Source: an uncultured Sphingomonadaceae bacterium (GTDB lineage: Bacteria > Pseudomonadota > Alphaproteobacteria > Sphingomonadales > Sphingomonadaceae). Taken from it: DNA of 64,000 nucleotides. The notes beneath the pieces were generated by a model. The model was not told the origin of the DNA and ran no database searches. It was given only the letters and a program-made list of their open reading frames with translations. Made by a program: the position numbers and the translations under genes. Positions 58,520 through 64,000 of the stretch are shown in pieces. The stretch lies in contig CANLQE010000001.1 in NCBI GenBank assembly GCA_947493215.1, positions 806,001 to 870,000 of the forward strand, in the 5' to 3' direction. Positions within the stretch are counted from its first letter, which is position 1. Each line of letters begins with the position of its first letter.

Positions 58520-59851
58520 ATGACAGCTGCATCCCTGACTGGAGAATCCACCGCAATTAAATTGGCCGCCGAAATCGCCGCCGGTAAATTGACATCGGTT
58601 GAAGCCACGGAAGCAGCAATCTCGCGCATTGAACAATTAGATGAGGCGATCAACGCTGTGGTAGTGCGCGATTTTGACAGGGCGCGGCAACAGGCGCGGG
58701 ATGCCGATGCGCGGCTGGCAAAGGGTGAAGAAGCGCCATTGTTGGGCGTGCCGATGACGGTGAAGGAAAGCTTCAATATTGCAGGCTTACCCACGACATG
58801 GGGCATTGAAAGCGCGGCGGGTAACATCGTTCACGAAGACGCCGCCTTGGTGAAACGCCTCAAGCAAGCGGGCGCAGTCATCCTTGGCAAGACCAATATT
58901 CCGCCGATGCTTGCTGATACATTTTCCGAAAACCCAATTTATGGCCGGACCAACAACCCGCATGATCATGGACATTCACCCGGGGGCTCCTCTGGCGGGG
59001 CCGCTGCGGCGGTGGCGAGCGGAATGGTGGCGTTGGAATATGGCAGCGACATTGGCGGGTCGATTCGGGTACCGGCACATTATTGCGGTATCTGGGGCCA
59101 TAAGCCGACTTATGGCGTGATCAGCATGGAAGGCCATTTTATGCCGGGACCGGAAGAAGGCGCTTCTCGCCCCCTATCGGTAGTCGGCCCGTTGGCGCGC
59201 TGTGCCGATGATCTTGAGCTTCTGCTGGATATCACGCTGGATCGACCGCTGGCTAAAGATACGATCCTTATCAAGGACGCACATATTTTGCTTTTTACCG
59301 ATCATCCTTCGGCGATGACCGACGACAGTCTGTGCAACCTGATGGAACATACTGGCGCTCTATTGGAGGAGACAGGGGCCCGGGTTTCTCGATCTACTGA
59401 TCTTCTGCCCGATCTGGTGCAGCAGCATCGTGACTATTTGCATATGCTCAACGCAGTCATGAACGCTGGTATGCCTCGTCCTGATGGAACGGAAGTAACA
59501 GCGCAGGACTGGTTCGTGCTGTTGGATGCTCAGGCCCAAAACCAACGGCGCTGGCGTTCGGTTTTTGAAGAATTTGATTTTATTCTGGCACCGCCATCCA
59601 GCACCGCGGCCTTTCCGCATGATACGACACCGATGAAAGACCGCAGAATAATGATCAATGGTGAGGATCATGCCGCTGCCAAGCAGCTTGCTTGGGCCGG
59701 ATTAGTCACGTTTCCGGGTCTTCCTTCAACGGTTCTGCCTATTGGAATGGTGCGCAATCTGCCGGTGGGCATGCAGGTTATCACGGACCGGTATCAAGAC
59801 TATAAAGCGATCGATGGTGCGCGGCAGATCGATGCGTTATTGGGCGTCTGA
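58520..59851 (+). CDS. Amidase signature family protein
   Basis: 443 aa; GVPMTVKESFNIAGLPTTWG...HSPGGSSGGAAAAVASGMVALEYGSDIGGSIRVPAHYCG. Confidence 0.94.
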   Translation: MTAASLTGESTAIKLAAEIAAGKLTSVEATEAAISRIEQLDEAINAVVVRDFDRARQQARDADARLAKGEEAPLLGVPMTVKESFNIAGLPTTWGIESAAGNIVHEDAALVKRLKQAGAVILGKTNIPPMLADTFSENPIYGRTNNPHDHGHSPGGSSGGAAAAVASGMVALEYGSDIGGSIRVPAHYCGIWGHKPTYGVISMEGHFMPGPEEGASRPLSVVGPLARCADDLELLLDITLDRPLAKDTILIKDAHILLFTDHPSAMTDDSLCNLMEHTGALLEETGARVSRSTDLLPDLVQQHRDYLHMLNAVMNAGMPRPDGTEVTAQDWFVLLDAQAQNQRRWRSVFEEFDFILAPPSSTAAFPHDTTPMKDRRIMINGEDHAAAKQLAWAGLVTFPGLPSTVLPIGMVRNLPVGMQVITDRYQDYKAIDGARQIDALLGV

Positions 59852-59867
59852 AACTTTGTGATGGAGG

Positions 59868-60560
59868 TTGGTGATGGCCGTTAATCACAGGAGTTTTCTC
59901 AGATGGCATGTCTGGCTTGGCTGGCTGATCGGGGTACCATTGATAATTTGGACAACCTCTGGTTTGCTCATGGTCGCGCAGCCGATTGAACAGGTGCGCG
60001 GCAATCATTTGCGCAGCGAGCAACCTGCGCTCGATCCCATAATCGTGGTGGCACCGATGTTGGAAGGACGGCAAGCCAAAAGTCTAAGCTTGCAGCAAAA
60101 TACACTGGGGCCGTTCTGGGTTATCACCTATGCTGATGGCGGTAAAAGGCGCGCCGATGCCGCGACGGGTGAGCTGTTGCCATCGATCGCTGCTGCTGAT
60201 GCAAGCGCCATAGCTATAGCCGCGCGTGCTGGTAACGCAGCGATAGAGTCGGTCGAGAAATTCGCCGTCGACAGCGCGCCTTTGGATTTGCGTCGAGATC
60301 GTCCGTCGTGGCGGGTGGCTTTCGAAGATGATGCGCGCTTCTATATTGACGCTGACACCGGGGAGTTGCTTGCGGTCCGGACTAAATTCTGGCGTGTTTT
60401 TGATTTCATGTGGGGCCTGCACATCATGGATTTGCAAACTCGTGAGGATAGCAATCATCCGATCCTGATCGGGTCTGCAGCGCTTGCATTGTTCGGTTCG
60501 ATACTGGGCTTTGTGATGCTATTCACCCGCAGCCGCCGAGATAGCAGGAAAGGCGAATGA
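59868..60560 (+). CDS. PepSY-domain membrane protein
   Basis: 230 aa; RWHVWLGWLIGVPLIIWTTSGLLM...FYIDADTGELLAVRTKFWRVFDFMWGLHIMDL. Confidence 0.83.
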   Translation: MVMAVNHRSFLRWHVWLGWLIGVPLIIWTTSGLLMVAQPIEQVRGNHLRSEQPALDPIIVVAPMLEGRQAKSLSLQQNTLGPFWVITYADGGKRRADAATGELLPSIAAADASAIAIAARAGNAAIESVEKFAVDSAPLDLRRDRPSWRVAFEDDARFYIDADTGELLAVRTKFWRVFDFMWGLHIMDLQTREDSNHPILIGSAALALFGSILGFVMLFTRSRRDSRKGE

Positions 60561-61189
60561 ACAGCGCGATCCTCTATAATGCTTTGGGCTGGCTCGACCT
60601 CTTCGGTATCGCGGTGTTCGCTGTATCGGGAGCGTTAATGGCGGCCCGCAATGGGCAGACCCTCGTAACCTTTGCTTTTTTCGCGCTGGTCACCGGTGTG
60701 GGTGGCGGGACAGTGCGTGATCTACTCATTGGAGCGCCGGTTTTCTGGGTGCAGGATAGCCGCGTGCCTATCCTGTGTCTCGGGATCGCGCTTATCATCT
60801 GGATCACGCCCGTGCGGATTTGGAAAGCCGGTGCGGTGGATTGGTTCGATGCCATTGGGCTCGCGGCCTATTCGGTGTTTGGAGCGGCCAAAGCAATGCA
60901 GCTGGGGATTGACCCTGTACCCGCGGCGATCATGGGCATTATCACGGCCAGCGTCGGCGGTGTGATCCGCGATCTGATTGCCGGTGAACCCTCAATCATC
61001 ATCCGGCCAGAGCTATACGTAACCGCTGGCGCTTTATCCGCCTTTGCCTTTGTCGGACTTGCCCAGACCGGCATGCCCGGCATAGCCGCTGCGCTTATTG
61101 CTTTTGTCGCCGGTTTTGCCTTACGCGCCGTGGCGATTGTAAAAGGGCTTTCGCTGCCTTCCTATCGCGGCGCAGAGGAAAGCGAATAG
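60557..61189 (+). CDS. TRIC/UPF0126 family membrane protein (YadS-like)
   Basis: 210 aa; LFGIAVFAVSGALMAARNGQTLVTFAFFALVTGVGGGTVRDLLIG repeated-fold pattern. Confidence 0.9.
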   Translation: MNSAILYNALGWLDLFGIAVFAVSGALMAARNGQTLVTFAFFALVTGVGGGTVRDLLIGAPVFWVQDSRVPILCLGIALIIWITPVRIWKAGAVDWFDAIGLAAYSVFGAAKAMQLGIDPVPAAIMGIITASVGGVIRDLIAGEPSIIIRPELYVTAGALSAFAFVGLAQTGMPGIAAALIAFVAGFALRAVAIVKGLSLPSYRGAEESE

Positions 61190-63081
61190 CTTCTCAGAAG
61201 ATCGAAAAGATCGGGCGTATTGGCGTTTAATCGTGGACTAGTGCCTCCACATTCCAGACACAAAGCCTGAACATCTTCCCGCGCCATCAGCCCGCGAGCG
61301 GTATGCAGTGCATCGGCAAAGGTCGCTTTTTGCTGACGTGCAACCCAACCGACCATGCCGGTCACTGGCGCTGCTTCGGCTTTTGCGAAAGGCAGTCCTC
61401 CTATAGGCAGCCACTTGAATGTGGGTGTCGCTTCGAGATATTTTGCGTGATAGGACCCTTCTTCCAGACCCGCGCGTTTGGCCGCTTCTGCCAGCGCTTC
61501 TGTCATACCGCCAAAACTATCGACGAGTCCCAGTTGGCGGGCGGTACCGCCGTCCCAGACGCGACCTTGGCCGATAGTATCGACCTCCGCATTGGTTTTG
61601 CCGCGCGCTTTCCCAACCAGACTTAAAAAGTCCTCATAGCTATGCTCGACGCCAGATTGCAGCACGGTGCTTAGGTCTTCGCTGAACCCGCCAACAAAAT
61701 CCGGTTCGCCAGATAAAGGCGTGGTCTGGACGCCATCAGCGGTCACGCCCCATTTGCCCAAGGCTTTTTCAAAACTGGGCAAGACAGCGAACACGCCGAT
61801 AGAGCCGGTAATCGTATCTGGTTCGGCCATAATATGATCACCCGCAGCCGCTATCCAATAGCCGCCGCTGGCTGCTACATCGCCCATGGAAATGACGATC
61901 GGAATGTCGGCTTTTTTAATATCAGCCAGTGCCAACCGGATTTCCTCGCTGGCAAAGGCGGAGCCGCCCGGAGAATCAACCCGGACTACCAGCGCCTTGA
62001 TCTCTTTTTCTTCGAGCGCCTTGTAAATTTGCTCTGCAATCCGGCCGCTCGCAGCAATGCCAGGGCCTGCTTTACCGCTTACGATTTCCCCGGCCACGGT
62101 GATCACACCAATAGCGTCACCGTTCGTACTGGCGGGATTGGCGGCGACGAAATCATCATAACCGATGCTTTTGAAACTGTCCGGTGACGGGGTCGTATCC
62201 TCGCCTACCTTTCTTGCGACAAAGCGGCCAAAGGCAACCCGATCGCCAATTTTATCAACCAGCTTTTGCTCGGTCGCGATCTTGGCATAATCGCCGCCTG
62301 CAGTTTGGATGAAACTAGCCGGATCATCGGCATAAGGTTTAACAATCGCCTGTGGCCGCGCCTTTTTGACTTCGGTCAGCCAGCTGTCCCAGAGCACAGA
62401 ATAGAGCGCTGCTGATGCTTCTTTGGATTCGGGCGATTGATCTGCGCGCATGTAGGGCTCGACGGCGCTTTTGTATGTTCCGACGCGATAAATATGCGCG
62501 GTGATGCCAAGCTCGTCGATCAAGTTCTTGTAGTAAAGTCTGTTACCACCGGGCCCGGCAAAAACGATACCGCCCATCGGGTCCATCCAGATTTCATCGG
62601 CATAGGCGGCCAGTTGATAGCTGTCGTCGCTATAGAAATTGGCAAATGCGTATATTGGCTTGTCGGTCTTTTTTACGCGGTCCAGCGCATCACCGACAGC
62701 ATTGAGGCTGGTTTGACCGCCGCCCAGGAAGGTGCTGAGATCAAGGACGACGGCTTTTACCCGATCATCTTCGGCGGCAGCGTCAATGGCGCGGACCACG
62801 TCGCGCAGCCGATATTCGCGCATGACATCTTCGCTCGCGGTAAAAAACGCGGTGATATCTTGCTGCGCCGGTTCTTCGACAATCGCGCCGTTAAAGTTCA
62901 GAAACAGCGCGCCGTCGCTTATTGCCGCAACATTGGGACGAGCGGATAAAGCGGCATAAAGGGCGGCAAAAAATAGCAACATGGCGATCAGCACAAGGCC
63001 GTCTTTAATCGCTACCAGAAATTTCCAAGCTCCGCGGGCAAATTGCATTGTCGTCATTCTCCAAAAAAGGCGGCGTATCAT
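61162..63081 (-). CDS. sppA: Signal peptide peptidase SppA, 67K type
   Basis: 639 aa; VVRVDSPGGSAFASEEIRLAL...VISMGDVAASGGYWIAAAGDHIMAEPDTITGSIGVF. Confidence 0.95.
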   Translation of the reverse strand: MIRRLFWRMTTMQFARGAWKFLVAIKDGLVLIAMLLFFAALYAALSARPNVAAISDGALFLNFNGAIVEEPAQQDITAFFTASEDVMREYRLRDVVRAIDAAAEDDRVKAVVLDLSTFLGGGQTSLNAVGDALDRVKKTDKPIYAFANFYSDDSYQLAAYADEIWMDPMGGIVFAGPGGNRLYYKNLIDELGITAHIYRVGTYKSAVEPYMRADQSPESKEASAALYSVLWDSWLTEVKKARPQAIVKPYADDPASFIQTAGGDYAKIATEQKLVDKIGDRVAFGRFVARKVGEDTTPSPDSFKSIGYDDFVAANPASTNGDAIGVITVAGEIVSGKAGPGIAASGRIAEQIYKALEEKEIKALVVRVDSPGGSAFASEEIRLALADIKKADIPIVISMGDVAASGGYWIAAAGDHIMAEPDTITGSIGVFAVLPSFEKALGKWGVTADGVQTTPLSGEPDFVGGFSEDLSTVLQSGVEHSYEDFLSLVGKARGKTNAEVDTIGQGRVWDGGTARQLGLVDSFGGMTEALAEAAKRAGLEEGSYHAKYLEATPTFKWLPIGGLPFAKAEAAPVTGMVGWVARQQKATFADALHTARGLMAREDVQALCLECGGTSPRLNANTPDLFDLLRSYSLSSAPR

Positions 63082-63121
63082 CGCTGACCGCCGCCTTTAA
63101 TATGGTTATGATGGCCGGAAA

Positions 63122-63778
63122 TTACCAGCGGATAAGATGTGGTACGACAATCCGGCCGACAACGGCGCTGACCAATACCGGCAGAGTGAACCACAATCCG
63201 ATATAGTAAATGTCGTTAAACGGGCAGAAGATGTTGTAAGCGGCCGCACCCAAAGCACCGGATGCGATGCCGACGAGCCAGCCCGCGCGTTCCGGAGAGG
63301 TCGGCGCGCCTTGCCGCAGCCATGTGGTCAGGCCGCTGCCAATGACGAGCGCTGACATCATGCTAACGGTTAGGCAGCGCAGGCCTTCGGAGGGGCGCAA
63401 AGCTTCTACCGGGGGCATATTGATGGCACTCATGATCGCAGCTGTTAGCGGGAACAGGGATGCTGTGACCAGCGCCCAAATCCATCCGCGGTTGAGATTG
63501 CCAACACCGGGCCGAGCCATATTGGCGGCAGCCAAAGCCGTTGCAACGCCGAGCATCAACAACACGCCGCTGCGCAAAAAGAACATCTGATGTGCCATGC
63601 CCATCGCCAGATCCCCACGCACGCCCAGAAAGAAGGCCACGCTGGAAGAGACGGCGAGCATCAGGATCGCCGTGACCGCCATACCGCCAGAAGGCTTCAG
63701 GGTTTGGACCGGGGCGAGATCTTCGACCAGATCATCAATCAGGCTGTTTGCAACATTACTCATTCTATTCACTCTCAA
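63122..63778 (-). CDS. NrsF/DUF1109 family anti-sigma factor-like membrane protein
   Basis: 218 aa, about six TMs, N-term IDDLVEDLAPVQTLKP; overlaps the sigma factor gene. Confidence 0.8.
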   Translation of the reverse strand: MRVNRMSNVANSLIDDLVEDLAPVQTLKPSGGMAVTAILMLAVSSSVAFFLGVRGDLAMGMAHQMFFLRSGVLLMLGVATALAAANMARPGVGNLNRGWIWALVTASLFPLTAAIMSAINMPPVEALRPSEGLRCLTVSMMSALVIGSGLTTWLRQGAPTSPERAGWLVGIASGALGAAAYNIFCPFNDIYYIGLWFTLPVLVSAVVGRIVVPHLIRW

Positions 63779-64000
63779 TAAGGGCGCTCATTTTTTTGAG
63801 CCCCCGATGGATATTAACTTTCACCAGTGATTCCGACTGGCCGGTTTTTGCCGCGGCTTCGGCAATGCTTAGCCCTTCTATTTTTACCATGGCGATAACA
63901 CCGGCCTGCTTTTCCGGGATCATCCCCAGCAGGCGTTCCAAACTCACCTTGGCGGTCACGTCCTCGTCTTGCGGATCAGCGACTAGTTCTTCGTTCAACT
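63765..64000 (-). CDS. ECF RNA polymerase sigma factor, C-terminal part (5' end outside the window)
   Basis: LERLLGMIPEKQAGVIAMVKIEGLSIAEAAAKTGQSESLVKVNIHRGLKKMSALIESE = sigma-70 region 4; frame open to the window edge. Confidence 0.85.
   Translation of the reverse strand, partial: LNEELVADPQDEDVTAKVSLERLLGMIPEKQAGVIAMVKIEGLSIAEAAAKTGQSESLVKVNIHRGLKKMSALIESE

Overview
The window reads as a chromosomal segment of an alphaproteobacterium, probably Sphingomonadales, judged from protein content and repeat style only. Most of it is housekeeping: pyk (partial), gapR, yebC-ruvC-ruvA-ruvB, dapD, dxs, a Fur/Zur-type regulator with a MerC-like protein, ctaA, cutA, rplM-rpsI, sdhB, zapE, mdh-sucD-sucA-sucB-lpd, sppA, and an ECF sigma/NrsF pair at the right edge. 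The accessory block at about 18.8-27.5 kb is the most interesting part. It holds a TIR-TM-TolB-like-TPR protein, a small acidic lipoprotein, a trypsin-like protease lipoprotein, a CHAT protease lipoprotein, a SLOG-like multi-TM (SLATT-like) protein and a small K+-channel-like protein. I propose this block as a candidate envelope-spanning conflict/stress-signalling system. Other notable signals are a ~230 bp structured intergenic element present twice, whose local hairpin stems change sequence but stay paired; an autotransporter with exact 567 bp tandem repeats; interrupted reading frames beside the conflict-like cluster; a GFA-family gene embedded between ruvA and ruvB; and an AT-richer orphan ORF embedded in the TCA-cycle operon. 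All family assignments come from reading motifs; no database search was run.
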